Assembly (NCBI GenBank): GCA_018669975.1
Contig: JABHSK010000007.1
Coordinates: forward strand, 128,560-192,559
Source: Candidatus Parcubacteria bacterium
Lineage (GTDB): Bacteria > Patescibacteria > ABY1 > UBA1558 > GWA2-36-10
DNA: 64,000 bases
Direction of reading: 5' to 3'
Shown: positions 42,575 to 51,066 of the stretch, one piece after another
Layout of the letters: every line of letters starts with the position of its first letter
Numbering within the stretch: position 1 is the first letter of the stretch
Position numbers and translations under genes: made by a program
The notes under the pieces: generated by a model
Seen by the model: the letters and a program-made list of their open reading frames with translations, nothing else
What the model was told of the DNA's origin: nothing
The model's database searches: none

Positions 42575-43671
42575 AAAGTATTTTTATCAGCGTCTATACC
42601 AATTGCTTGAGATATGTGTTTAAAATTATCCTTTTTTAATAATCGGTCTAATTTTTGATTGATGACTTTGATGCTACCCGGACCATTATAGATGAAACCA
42701 GTGATTAGCTGAACTAAATCAGCGCCTGCCTTTATCTTATCATAAGCATCGCTGCCATTAAAGATGCCGCCAACACCAATTATCTTATATTTATTTTCGC
42801 TATGTTTATATAGATAGGAAATAATTTTGTTGGCTTGAGGGGCAATAGCTTTGCCGGAGACACCACCAGGCTTATCTTTATATTTTGATTTTAAATTTAA
42901 ATGACCTCGTTCTTTAGAAAGATTACTGGCCACAACAGCAGAAATATTGTATTTTTTGACTAGATAAATAATTTCATCTAATTGTTCTTTACTTAAATTA
43001 TTGCCGATTTTGAGCCAGATTGGTTTTTTATTTTTATTCAGTGGAATTACTTTTTCCAAAATAGGTTCTAAATATTTTTTGTTTTGTAAACCAGAAAAGT
43101 CTTTAACATTAGGACAGCTAAGATTAATGGTAATTATATCTGTTTGAGGTTCTAGGGTAACAAAACTTTTAGCATAATCAGCCGCTGCTTCTTCTCTACT
43201 GACAGCATTACTTTTGGCAATACTGACTGACCACAGTCCTCTAGTTTTATTCTTTCTGTTTTTAGCTAATTTTTTAGCAATGGCTTTAGCACCGCTATTA
43301 CTCAAACCATAGTAGACCACCAGTCCTTTATCCTTGGGTAATCTCCACAGTCGCGGTTTTTTGTTGCCAGGTTGAGCTTGATCGGTGATTGAGCCTATCT
43401 GTGCCCAGGCAAAATCCATGGCAGCCCAAGCATTGCTGGCAGAGGCATTTTTATCCATACCAGCTGCTAATCCAACAGGATTACGAAAATATAAACCCCA
43501 TATTTTTTGTTTTAGTCTCGGCGAAGTAAAGTTACAAACTTTAAACATTGTTTTATTAAGCAGTTTGCATTTACTGAACCAGGATAAATACCATAAGGCT
43601 AGGTTGTGAATAAATTCTGGCTCAAATAGGAAAAAGATTGGTCGAACTATTTTTTTATAGAAAACTACCAT
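42571..43671 (-). CDS. pyrD: Dihydroorotate dehydrogenase, class 2-like
   Basis: Oxidises dihydroorotate to orotate in pyrimidine synthesis. The 366 residues show an N-terminal helical hairpin (about 1-40) typical of membrane-associated class 2 enzymes, NPVGLAAGMDKNA (FMN site), INLSCPNVKDFSGLQ, and the C-terminal IGVGGIFNGSDAYDKIKAGA phosphate-binding loop. The catalytic Ser appears in LSCPN/NLS. Class 2 enzymes pass electrons to quinone, odd in a lineage thought to lack respiration. No other pyr gene is in the window. Confidence 0.92.
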   Translation of the reverse strand: MVVFYKKIVRPIFFLFEPEFIHNLALWYLSWFSKCKLLNKTMFKVCNFTSPRLKQKIWGLYFRNPVGLAAGMDKNASASNAWAAMDFAWAQIGSITDQAQPGNKKPRLWRLPKDKGLVVYYGLSNSGAKAIAKKLAKNRKNKTRGLWSVSIAKSNAVSREEAAADYAKSFVTLEPQTDIITINLSCPNVKDFSGLQNKKYLEPILEKVIPLNKNKKPIWLKIGNNLSKEQLDEIIYLVKKYNISAVVASNLSKERGHLNLKSKYKDKPGGVSGKAIAPQANKIISYLYKHSENKYKIIGVGGIFNGSDAYDKIKAGADLVQLITGFIYNGPGSIKVINQKLDRLLKKDNFKHISQAIGIDADKNTL

Positions 43672-43937
43672 TTATTTTTTATTTTTTTAATAGCAATAAT
43701 TGAATTATTAAATAAAAGATGGAAAATAGTATCAATCAATTTTGTGTCTACATCATTGATTGAGGCTTGATATTTAACTTTGGTCAATATTCCATGTTCT
43801 CTATTTAAATCTCTAGTTGGTCCTTTATGTTGAGCTAATTCCCTGGCTAATTTAGTACGTTTAGCTATATTATCAACTATTTGTTCGTCTATATTGTCTA
43901 TTTTTTGCCTAATGGCAGCAATTTGCTCTATTGTCAT
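43665..43937 (-). CDS. AroQ-type chorismate mutase domain protein
   Basis: 90 residues with the start IRQKIDNIDEQIVDNIAKRTKLARELAQ, the long first helix of AroQ chorismate mutases (R-x-x-I-D-x-I-D-x-x-I-x-x-L-x-x-R), followed by R-E-x-x-I-like DLNREHGILTKVK. The usual Arg and Glu positions are partly present. It would turn chorismate into prephenate, yet no shikimate gene is in the window. The end overlaps pyrD by seven bases. It may be a stand-alone enzyme or a repurposed helical domain. Confidence 0.75.
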   Translation of the reverse strand: MTIEQIAAIRQKIDNIDEQIVDNIAKRTKLARELAQHKGPTRDLNREHGILTKVKYQASINDVDTKLIDTIFHLLFNNSIIAIKKIKNKW

Positions 43938-43988
43938 AAGTGTTTTTTTATCGGCTATAATTTAGCAGAAAAGCAGTAGTTTTTCAAG

Positions 43989-44465
43989 TTATACTTCTTG
44001 TCCGTTTTCTAGGTAAACAGCCTTATCATTTTTTATAGCTGACATGACCTCATCTAAGCGATTTACTATACCTGGCATTAGTTTTCCCTTAGCCTCTGTT
44101 TCATCAACAAATTTCATTTCTGTTAGCTCATCGGTTTGCAAGGTTATACTTTTTATTTCTTTATTTGATAACTTGCCGCCATAGAAAATAAAAAAGTAAC
44201 CTTCTGGTTTATAATCATGCTTTACTTTGTAATCAACACAAACAAGTTGTAGCTTGTCTACGTGCAGGTCAAGTTCTTCTTTTATTTCTCTTTGGAGTGC
44301 TTGTCGTGGAGACTCGTTTTCATCTATAGATCCTCCAGGTAGTAGCCAACCATCTCGATAGTTTGGTTTTACAATTAGGATTTGTTTTTTATTATTAAAA
44401 AGAATCACCCCGGCAGCGCCGCGTTTGGTGGGGAGTGCTTGATAAAATTCTTCTGGTGAGATCAT
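43989..44465 (-). CDS. Nudix hydrolase
   Basis: 158 residues; the Nudix box is complete, GGSIDENESPRQALQREIKE followed by EL (G-x5-E-x7-R-E-x2-E-E), about 44-66. The N-terminus GAAGVILFNNKKQILIVKP is a typical first strand. Hydrolyses an NDP-X substrate that cannot be read from sequence. The upstream region holds an RNA transcribed the other way. Confidence 0.92.
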   Translation of the reverse strand: MISPEEFYQALPTKRGAAGVILFNNKKQILIVKPNYRDGWLLPGGSIDENESPRQALQREIKEELDLHVDKLQLVCVDYKVKHDYKPEGYFFIFYGGKLSNKEIKSITLQTDELTEMKFVDETEAKGKLMPGIVNRLDEVMSAIKNDKAVYLENGQEV

Positions 44466-44466
44466 A

Positions 44467-44495
44467 TTGACTTATTATGTTTGATAATTTATGAT
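44467..44495 (+). promoter_or_regulatory. Promoter of the cloverleaf-like RNA
   Basis: TTGACT (44467-44472), 17-base spacer, TATGAT (44490-44495); +1 near 44502. Confidence 0.65.
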
Positions 44496-44501
44496 TGATT
44501 C

Positions 44502-44622
44502 ATCGACTCAGGTGTAGGCCATATAAGGCTGAACAACGAGGCGTAGACGGGACGCCTACAAAGGTAATTATTACCCAGAGACCTGATCCCAGCCAGCCAT
44601 CCACGTATGTGCTGGTCTTTTT
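44502..44622 (+). ncRNA. Cloverleaf-shaped small RNA candidate, about 120 nt
   Basis: Closing helix TCAGGT (44508-44513) with ACCTGA (44581-44586) encloses three hairpins: GGCC/GGCT (44517-44530), AGGCGT-7 nt-ACGCCT (44539-44557) and GGTAAT-T-ATTACC (44563-44575). A terminator hairpin CCAGC...GCTGG (44589-44615) and TCTTTTTATT follow. The shape recalls a tRNA, but the seven-base loop lacks U33, there is no T-loop and no D-loop GG, so it is not a tRNA gene. It lies between two Nudix genes on the opposite strand. Function unknown. Confidence 0.65.
44589..44622 (+). terminator. Terminator of the cloverleaf-like RNA
   Basis: CCAGC/GCTGG outer stem, CAT/ATG inner pairing, then TCTTTTTATT. Confidence 0.75.
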
Positions 44623-44623
44623 A

Positions 44624-45043
44624 TTAAAGCATCTTTATAAAATCTTCAATACCTACTAAAGTATCTAGTTCTTCTATCTCTGATTTTAAAAACCACCTTA
44701 CATCAGAAACCTCCTCATCCATTGGTTGTGGGTTTCCAGTTACTATTTCTGCCTCATAGCATACTACTAGCACATGACATTCTTCTCCATTAGATCTTGT
44801 CCATATTCTGGATTGTATTTCGGGCATGATTCTTTTAATTAAGACATCACAACCTATTTCTTCCTTGCATTCTCTTACTGCGGCATCTTTTGGATTTTCA
44901 TTGTATTCTACTTTTCCCCCAGGTAATTCCCATTTTCCATGTGCAGCTGCTATTGAGGGATCATTTCGCTGCTGTAAAAGTATTTTACCATCTTTGTTTT
45001 TTATAAGTGCCACAGCGGCAATTAATTGTTTTTCACTTTCCAT
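44624..45043 (-). CDS. Nudix hydrolase (MutT-like)
   Basis: 139 residues beginning with VAALIKNKDGKILLQQRNDP, then GKWELPGGKVEYNENPKD and AAVRECKEEIG, a complete Nudix box (about 40-62) in a MutT-like context (PGGKxE). It may clean oxidised nucleotides such as 8-oxo-dGTP; many relatives have other substrates. The start lies 22 bases after the neighbour's stop. Confidence 0.92.
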   Translation of the reverse strand: MESEKQLIAAVALIKNKDGKILLQQRNDPSIAAAHGKWELPGGKVEYNENPKDAAVRECKEEIGCDVLIKRIMPEIQSRIWTRSNGEECHVLVVCYEAEIVTGNPQPMDEEVSDVRWFLKSEIEELDTLVGIEDFIKML

Positions 45044-45065
45044 GATGTTTTTTAAGTTTGGTTCT

Positions 45066-45590
45066 TTATAATAAGGGACCGCAAATAAAGACTTTTATTT
45101 TACTGTTTGAAAATTTATCATTTATTGCCCAGGCTATTAATCTATGAAGGCCATCTAGATGTACTAGAGATTTGTCTGTATAGTGTAATTTTTCATGCTC
45201 TATTTTATCGCAGCCTGTTAAAGGTGCTGTGCTGAGAAACAGCGGTTCAGTTATTTCTTTTTCACTGAACATAATAATCTTAGCGTGGCATTTTGGATTT
45301 TCTTTTTTATACTCTGTGGCATTTTTTTTGAAATAATTAGCCGCAGCCTGCACTGTCATTCCTGTTTTGGGTACTAGATTTACTTTTTCTCCGTGATTAT
45401 GCCAGGGTAACAATATTTTTAGGGCATCTTCCTTTGTTAGTTCTGCCAAATGCCATTGGCCGTTAAATTTTTTATTTGCAGTAGTGACCAATTCTCTAGC
45501 CCAGTGATTAGTATTTCCTTCACTGATTTTATTATATTTGTCAAAAGTTTTTAATACTTCTAAAGATTCAACTTCTTTCAATATATCCAT
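45066..45590 (-). CDS. Unknown protein with ParB/Srx-like DGLHRL motif
   Basis: 174 residues, soluble. The most telling stretch is LVHLDGLHRLIAWAINDKF (about 143-161), which resembles the nucleotide-binding/catalytic D-G-x-H-R-x-x-A motif of ParB/sulfiredoxin-fold proteins. Upstream parts NHWARELVTTANKKFNGQWH and LLPWHNHGEKVNLVPKTGM have several His/Trp. A small nucleotide-dependent enzyme is possible. It begins immediately after the secA stop, so it is probably expressed with secA. Confidence 0.6.
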   Translation of the reverse strand: MDILKEVESLEVLKTFDKYNKISEGNTNHWARELVTTANKKFNGQWHLAELTKEDALKILLPWHNHGEKVNLVPKTGMTVQAAANYFKKNATEYKKENPKCHAKIIMFSEKEITEPLFLSTAPLTGCDKIEHEKLHYTDKSLVHLDGLHRLIAWAINDKFSNSKIKVFICGPLL

Positions 45591-48341
45591 CTATTTACCG
45601 TGACATTTTTTATATTTTTTGCCACTACCACAAGTACAAGGATCATTGCGACCGACTTTGTTGCCAGCATCATCGCGTGGTTTAGAGGTCTCCAGTGGTT
45701 TACTGGCTGCTTCACGAGCAGCTACCTGTTTCTGGAAAGGATTAAAGCCAGCTTTTTGTTCACTAAACTGTCTTTCTCTTTGTTGACCAGCAGCCATGTT
45801 TTTAGCAAAGCCGACTTTGAAGATAGCATAGACAATCTGTTTGCGTATTGAATCAAGTAGACTGTTAAAAAGATTAAAGGCTTCACGTTTGTATTCAACT
45901 AGTGGGTCTCTCTGACCGTAGCCTTGCAGACCAATACCAGTACGGAGTTTGTCCATAGCAGTTAAATGTTCTACCCACAGTGTATCGATGCTACGTAATA
46001 CTATGCCCTGCTCAATCATCTGCATTGGTGTATAGGTATCATCATTAAGTTGAATATTGTTATTTACATCATAGGTCAGCTTTTGATATTTTTCTTTAGC
46101 AATAGCTGAAATATATTCGATCACCTCTCCTCGCTTGTCGTGGGAGTTTTGTTTTTTATTATTATTGAGTAACTCAGTAATTTTTTCTTCCTCAGATGGT
46201 ACTACTGGGAATATTGACTTGATAGTTTCTATAATTTCTTTAGGGTCAAAGTCGCCAGCATTTTTTTCTGCTAAAGTATGGAAAGAAACCACATTACTGA
46301 TTTCCTGATCCATATATTCTGTAACGATGTCAGTAGATGTTTTTTCAGAATTTTGTTCGGTATTAGAAAACATTGTCAAAAGTTCCTGTCGGGTATTATA
46401 GATTACTTGTCGGTGCTTATTGATAATGTCATCGTATTCAACTAGATGTTTACGGATGTCAAAGTTATGTCCTTCAACTTTTTTCTGAGCTGATTCAATG
46501 GATTTGGAGATCATTTTATTTTCAATAGCGGTATCCTCTGCTAGACCTAATCTTTCCATAACGTTCTTCATTCTGTCAGAACCAAAGATACGCATCAAAT
46601 CATCTTCCATGGAAATATAGAATTGTGATGAACCCGCATCACCTTGACGTCCAGCACGACCACGTAGCTGATTATCAATACGTCTAGATTCATGTCTTTC
46701 AGTACCAACAACATGTAGTCCACCGGCATCTTTTACGGTTTTATTTTTCTCCTCATCAAAAGGAGAGCCACCGAGTATGATATCTACACCACGACCAGCC
46801 ATATTAGTAGCTACTGTGACTGCGCCTTTGCGACCAGCTTGAGCAATTATCTCAGCTTCTCTTTCATGAAATTTGGCATTAAGTAAATTGTGTGGAATGC
46901 CAGCTTTGGTTAGATGTTTACCTAGTAGTTCATTTTTTTCTATAGAAATAGTACCAACTAATACTGGTTGCCCAGCTTGATGTCGTTCTTCAATTTCTCT
47001 GGCAATAGCTTTGATTTTTCCACGTTCACTTTTATAAATTCTATCCTTCATGTCATTTCTGGCAAAAGGCTTGTTGGTTGGAATGACAGTTACATCTAAA
47101 CTATAAATCTTAGCCATTTCTTCAGCTTCGGTAGCAGCTGTACCAGTCATACCAGCTAGCTTTTTGTACATACGGAAATAGTTTTGGAAAGTAACGGTAG
47201 CTAGAGTCATGCTTTCTTTTTGTATTTCTACGTTTTCTTTAGCCTCTATAGCTTGATGTAAACCTTCAGAATATCGTCTGCCAGGCATCATGCGGCCAGT
47301 AAATTCATCAATAATTACTACTTCATTTTCTCGAACCACATAATCTCTATCTTTTTGGAATAAGGTTTTAGCTTTTAGGGCTTGCTCTAAATGATGGACA
47401 GTTTGTAGGCCATGACTTTCATAAATATTATCAACATTGAGTAATTTTTCCATTCTACGGATTCCATCTTCAGTCAAAGTACAAGCCTTCATCTTTTCAT
47501 CAATGTTATAGTCAGTGTTTTCTGTCAGACCGTTGACCATTTGAGCAAATTGTTGATATTGAGAGGCGGATTCTTCAGCTGGTGCGGAAATAATCAGTGG
47601 AGTTCTAGCTTCATCAATCAATACACTATCAACCTCATCAATTAATGCATAATGCAAGCTACGCTGCACTTGCCTCTTGGTAGATTGGGCCATATTATCT
47701 CTCAGGTAGTCGAAACCAAACTCATTGTTGGTACCATAGGTAATGTCAGCCTTATAGGCTTCACCTCTTTCTACTGGCTTGAGATAGTCCATGACTATTT
47801 CTATGCCCTGATCTCTAGTGGCATCATCTGTATCTGATTTATATTCAGAGTCATAGATAAAAGAAGAGTCATGGGCAATAACACCACTGCTAATTCCTAA
47901 GAATGAAAACACCTGACTCATCCAAACAGCATCACGTTTAGCTAGGTAGTCATTAACGGTGATTACGTGTACACCTTTACCCTCTAGAGAATTTAAATAA
48001 ATAGGTAGAGTGGATGTTAGGGTTTTACCTTCACCAGTTTTCATTTCAGTGATCTGACCTTGGTGTAGGACAATGCCACCTAAAAGCTGTACGTCATAGT
48101 GTCTTTGTCCTAAAGTACGCTTAGCAGCTTCTCGAACTAAGGCAAAAGCCGGTACCAGTATATCCTCTAACTTGGTACCGCTTTGGACTTGTTTTTTAAA
48201 GTCTAAACTTTTCTTTTTTATATCTTCGTCTGACAACTTCTCAAACTCTACTTCCAAATCATTGATTTGTTTTATTTGTGGTTTGAGGCTATCAAGAAAT
48301 TTTTGATTGGCGTCTCCGAAAAACTTTTGTAAAAATTGCAT
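45591..48341 (-). CDS. secA: Preprotein translocase ATPase SecA
   Basis: Drives proteins through SecYEG. The 916-residue protein has Walker A GEGKTLTSTLP (about 102-112), the DEVDSVLIDEARTPLIISAP DEAD region, GRAGRQGDAGSSQF in the second helicase domain, and ends with the zinc finger CTCGSGKKYKKCHGK, here the C-x-C-x8-C-H type that binds SecB or ribosomes. Full length. It follows hpf by one base. This supports general export for the signal-peptide proteins in the window. Confidence 0.97.
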   Translation of the reverse strand: MQFLQKFFGDANQKFLDSLKPQIKQINDLEVEFEKLSDEDIKKKSLDFKKQVQSGTKLEDILVPAFALVREAAKRTLGQRHYDVQLLGGIVLHQGQITEMKTGEGKTLTSTLPIYLNSLEGKGVHVITVNDYLAKRDAVWMSQVFSFLGISSGVIAHDSSFIYDSEYKSDTDDATRDQGIEIVMDYLKPVERGEAYKADITYGTNNEFGFDYLRDNMAQSTKRQVQRSLHYALIDEVDSVLIDEARTPLIISAPAEESASQYQQFAQMVNGLTENTDYNIDEKMKACTLTEDGIRRMEKLLNVDNIYESHGLQTVHHLEQALKAKTLFQKDRDYVVRENEVVIIDEFTGRMMPGRRYSEGLHQAIEAKENVEIQKESMTLATVTFQNYFRMYKKLAGMTGTAATEAEEMAKIYSLDVTVIPTNKPFARNDMKDRIYKSERGKIKAIAREIEERHQAGQPVLVGTISIEKNELLGKHLTKAGIPHNLLNAKFHEREAEIIAQAGRKGAVTVATNMAGRGVDIILGGSPFDEEKNKTVKDAGGLHVVGTERHESRRIDNQLRGRAGRQGDAGSSQFYISMEDDLMRIFGSDRMKNVMERLGLAEDTAIENKMISKSIESAQKKVEGHNFDIRKHLVEYDDIINKHRQVIYNTRQELLTMFSNTEQNSEKTSTDIVTEYMDQEISNVVSFHTLAEKNAGDFDPKEIIETIKSIFPVVPSEEEKITELLNNNKKQNSHDKRGEVIEYISAIAKEKYQKLTYDVNNNIQLNDDTYTPMQMIEQGIVLRSIDTLWVEHLTAMDKLRTGIGLQGYGQRDPLVEYKREAFNLFNSLLDSIRKQIVYAIFKVGFAKNMAAGQQRERQFSEQKAGFNPFQKQVAAREAASKPLETSKPRDDAGNKVGRNDPCTCGSGKKYKKCHGK

Positions 48342-48342
48342 A

Positions 48343-48705
48343 TTATTCTTGATTTCTCCTCCAAAATTTTAATGATTTTATCTTACGGGCACTCTTTCTC
48401 CAACGACTTAAGTTTTTATCTTTATACTTAACTAATTGTCTAGATAACTTGTCTTGAACTGCGTCGACAGCTGCTCGAGGATCAGAGTGGGTTTCTTTAA
48501 TCGCGATAGTCTGTTTTTGTGGTAAGGTTACTCGGGCTTCTACGGTAAATATTTCACCTTTGTTATGTTTTTGATTACGGGATAGGTTGACATTGAAAGA
48601 CATTATCTTTTCCTGGTACTTGTCTAAGCTGTTAAATTTATCTTCCAAATATTCTCTAAATGAATCAGTTAAATCAAAATTTCTATTATAAATTTGTATA
48701 TCCAT
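48343..48705 (-). CDS. hpf: Ribosome hibernation promoting factor (short HPF/YfiA)
   Basis: The ATG at 48705 gives the usual start MDIQIYNRNFDLTDSFREYL; a longer frame to 48762 adds an unlikely AT-rich N-terminus. The 120 residues have the beta-alpha-beta fold with VNLSRNQKHNKGEIFTVEAR, ETHSDPRAAVDAVQDKLSRQ and a basic end. The C-terminal dimerisation domain of long HPF is absent, so it should act as the short type, binding the decoding region of idle ribosomes. It shares the unit with secA. Confidence 0.92.
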   Translation of the reverse strand: MDIQIYNRNFDLTDSFREYLEDKFNSLDKYQEKIMSFNVNLSRNQKHNKGEIFTVEARVTLPQKQTIAIKETHSDPRAAVDAVQDKLSRQLVKYKDKNLSRWRKSARKIKSLKFWRRNQE

Positions 48706-48762
48706 ATTTTTGTTTTTAATGTTTATTACTTTAAGACTATCAGATAGATAATTAAAGTGCAA

Positions 48763-50508
48763 TTACTCTAAAATAGCCTTGATGCGGCGTATTCCGGCAG
48801 AGCTTGATTGTTCTTTTTTTATTTTAAAATGACCTAATTCGGCGGTGCTTTTTACGTGTGGACCACCACAAATTTCTTGGGAAAATTTTCCAACTTTATA
48901 TACCTTGACCATTTCGCCATATTTTTTATCAAATAGGCCGATAGCGCCCTGCTCTTTAGCTTGGGCAACTGACATTTCTTCACATAGCACTGGTAAATCA
49001 AGTTCGATTTGTTGGTTAACTATCTCCTCTACTTTAGTTTTTTCTTCGTCAGTCATCTTTTCTGGATGGGTAAAGTCAAAGCGCAGCCGTTGCTCGTTTA
49101 TGTTGCTACCTTTTTGTTGGACATGATCACCGAGGACATCACGCAAAGCTTGATGTAGGAGATGGGTAGCCGTATGAAACTTCTTTGCCATCTCACCATC
49201 GTCAGCTAGGCCGCCCTTAAACTTTCCAGCTGAGGCGGTGCGGGATAATTCCTGGTGTTTATTAAAAGCTTCTTCATATTTTTTTTTGTCCAATTTGATT
49301 CCTTTTTCTTCAGCCATTTCCAAAGTCATTTCTATAGGGAATCCGTAAGTAGTAAATAATATAAAAGCTGCTTCTTCGTTTAGCGCGTCTTGAGAAATAA
49401 ATTTTTCAAATTCTTTCAAGCCTTTGCTGAGTGTTTTTGAAAACTTACTTTCTTCTTGATTTAGTTGTTCTAAAATGAATTCTTCGTTATCAAATAGTTC
49501 TTTATAGTCAGTTTGATAATTTTTGATAACCACTTTAGCTAATTTGGTAGTAAATTTATTTTCTATACCTAATTGTTTAGCAAAACGGATAGCTCGACGA
49601 ATCAAACGGCGCAGAACATAGCCCTGATCTTTATTGCCAGGGGCAATATTACAGGGATCACCGAGTATAAAAACAGCACTACGGATGTGATCAGCTACAA
49701 TTCGGAATGATTTTTTATCATCAGCGTATTTTTTTTCAGATAAGTCCTCTATTTTCTGAATAATTGGCAAGAACAAATCAGTCATGTAGTTATCATCCAT
49801 ACTATTGAGTACAGCTAGGGTGCGTTCTAGGCCCATGCCAGTATCAACATTTTTTTGTTCTAGTGGTATAAATTTTCCGTCAGCAGTTTTATTATATTCC
49901 ATTAGAACATTATTCCAGATTTCTACCCAGCCTTCATCGTCTTCATTGAATTTGGCTGGTGCCTCACCTTCGCCAGTCCAATAGAAAACCTCTGTATCAG
50001 GACCACAGGGACCGGTTTCTCCAGCTGGACCCCACCAATTATCTTTTACTTTGCAAATTTTTTCTTGGGGAATGCCCAGATCCAACCAGAATTCTTCTGA
50101 TTCTTGGTCATACTCGGGCACGTCATCGTTGCCAGCAAAGATGGAGATGCCTAGTTTATTTTTATTTAATTTAAGGATGCCTACCAAAAATTCCAAAGAA
50201 AATTTAATGGTATCTTCTTTGAAGTAGTCACCTAAAGACCAATTTCCCAGCATTTCAAAAAAGGTATGATGAGTGGTATCACCAATTTCATCGATATCAT
50301 CAGTACGCATGCATTTTTGAAAATTGGCTAGACGCTTACCTTCTGGGTGTTTTTCGCCCATTAAATAAGGTACTAGTGGTTGCATGCCAGCAGTTATAAA
50401 CAAAACACTTGGGTCATTTTCTGGTATCAACGAGGCAGAACCAATAATAGCGTGTTTTTTAGCCTTGAAATACTGAAAAAAGTTGTTTTTTAAGTCTTTT
50501 GAGGTCAT
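48763..50508 (-). CDS. alaS: Alanyl-tRNA synthetase lacking C-Ala
   Basis: 581 residues instead of about 875. The class II catalytic core is complete (THHTFFEMLGNWSLGDYF, GPAGETGPCGPDTEVFY, VDTGMGLERTLAVLN), then the helical tRNA domain with YVLRRLIRRAIRFAKQLG and the editing domain with HTATHLLH (about 447-454) and CGGPHVKSTAELG (zinc/catalytic His and Cys). The protein stops just after this with GIRRIKAILE, so the C-Ala oligomerisation domain is missing. The neighbouring frame is clean, so this is a genuine short form and not a recent frameshift. Confidence 0.95.
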   Translation of the reverse strand: MTSKDLKNNFFQYFKAKKHAIIGSASLIPENDPSVLFITAGMQPLVPYLMGEKHPEGKRLANFQKCMRTDDIDEIGDTTHHTFFEMLGNWSLGDYFKEDTIKFSLEFLVGILKLNKNKLGISIFAGNDDVPEYDQESEEFWLDLGIPQEKICKVKDNWWGPAGETGPCGPDTEVFYWTGEGEAPAKFNEDDEGWVEIWNNVLMEYNKTADGKFIPLEQKNVDTGMGLERTLAVLNSMDDNYMTDLFLPIIQKIEDLSEKKYADDKKSFRIVADHIRSAVFILGDPCNIAPGNKDQGYVLRRLIRRAIRFAKQLGIENKFTTKLAKVVIKNYQTDYKELFDNEEFILEQLNQEESKFSKTLSKGLKEFEKFISQDALNEEAAFILFTTYGFPIEMTLEMAEEKGIKLDKKKYEEAFNKHQELSRTASAGKFKGGLADDGEMAKKFHTATHLLHQALRDVLGDHVQQKGSNINEQRLRFDFTHPEKMTDEEKTKVEEIVNQQIELDLPVLCEEMSVAQAKEQGAIGLFDKKYGEMVKVYKVGKFSQEICGGPHVKSTAELGHFKIKKEQSSSAGIRRIKAILE

Positions 50509-50532
50509 ATTTTTATTATAAAAATCTCTTAA

Positions 50533-50561
50533 ATTTTAGGATATTTAGCCCTAAAAGTCAA
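50533..50561 (-). promoter_or_regulatory. Promoter of alaS
   Basis: Minus strand TTGACT (50561-50556), 17-base spacer, TAAAAT (50538-50533), leader about 18 bases. A second -10, TATAAT (50520-50515), would start transcription exactly on the ATG but lacks a -35. Confidence 0.6.
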
Positions 50562-50626
50562 TGGTTTACAGTAATGTTGGACCGATAATCTCGATACAAT
50601 AGAGATAGGTTCGACGTTTTTTTGGT
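50562..50626. other. Short intergenic stretch between alaS promoter and RNA A
   Basis: Contains only a weak hairpin ATCTC/GAGAT (50588-50606 region) and AGGTTCGACG, which looks like a tRNA T-loop in isolation but has no tRNA around it. Confidence 0.3.
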
Positions 50627-50826
50627 AAAAAAAGACCCTGCCGAGCAGATGGAGGGTCACACGAAACTCTCGCTATATTTCGTGGACACTATATCCATGC
50701 TCGGCAGGGTGATGGGCCGGGGTTGGTTAGGCATCAGCACTACTTGCGTTAAATAAAACAATTGTAGTTCCTTACATATCAAGGAGAGTCGCTGCTGATT
50801 ATTGCCAACCCCGTTCAAAGATCAAC
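50627..50826 (-). ncRNA. Structured RNA candidate A, about 200 nt, minus strand
   Basis: Minus-strand promoter TTGACA (50861-50856), 17-base spacer, TACAAT (50838-50833) predicts +1 at 50826. The 5' half folds as GGGGTTGG with CCAACCCC, then ATCAGCA with TGCTGAT, enclosing a TCCTT/AAGGA hairpin. The 3' half is a long terminator: 13 perfect base pairs (arms ACCCTGCCGAGCA at 50635-50647 and 50698-50710 on the other side), continuing into ATGGA/TCCAT and CACGAAA/TTTCGTG, then seven T. No ORF of note. No family recognised. Confidence 0.7.
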
Positions 50827-50872
50827 CTATGTATTGTAAAAAATAATTTTTTGTTTGTCAATTAAAATTTAA

Positions 50873-51027
50873 GAAAAAAAAGATCCTACCGAAGTAGGAT
50901 CGTGGGAAAATTGAGCTGCCGTCGAAGACTAGTGGTTGTGTAAATTCTGGTTCCGTCCAGAAAAAGTGTTTGCCCATTTTCTACAGGACCATGCTAGATA
51001 ATCAACAGCAGCCCTTAATGAGCTACT
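50873..51027 (-). ncRNA. Structured RNA candidate B, about 155 nt, minus strand
   Basis: Minus-strand promoter TTGACA (51062-51057), 17-base spacer, TATGGT (51039-51034), +1 near 51027. Hairpins: CAG-t-AGC/GCT-g-CTG at the 5' end, TTCTGG/CCAGAA in the middle, and possible AAAATGGGC with GCTCAATTTT. It ends with GATCCTAC-TTCG-GTAGGATC (a UUCG tetraloop, 50901-50882) and a long T-run. It lies directly upstream of RNA A in the same direction with its own signals; the two differ in sequence. Confidence 0.68.
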
Positions 51028-51066
51028 GAATCTACCATAGCGAAATATTAGATATTTGTCAAGGCT

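Noticed and set aside
44508..44586. tRNA gene
   Set aside because: Cloverleaf shape, but the anticodon-like loop lacks U33, the D-loop lacks GG and there is no TTCRA loop or CCA-adjacent stem.
48703..48762. N-terminal extension of hpf
   Set aside because: AT-rich, non-conserved 19 codons; the internal ATG gives the standard HPF start.
50515..50520. Leaderless start of alaS
   Set aside because: TATAAT has exact register with the ATG but no -35; a better TTGACT-N17-TAAAAT pair lies 18 bases further up, so it was not counted as firm.
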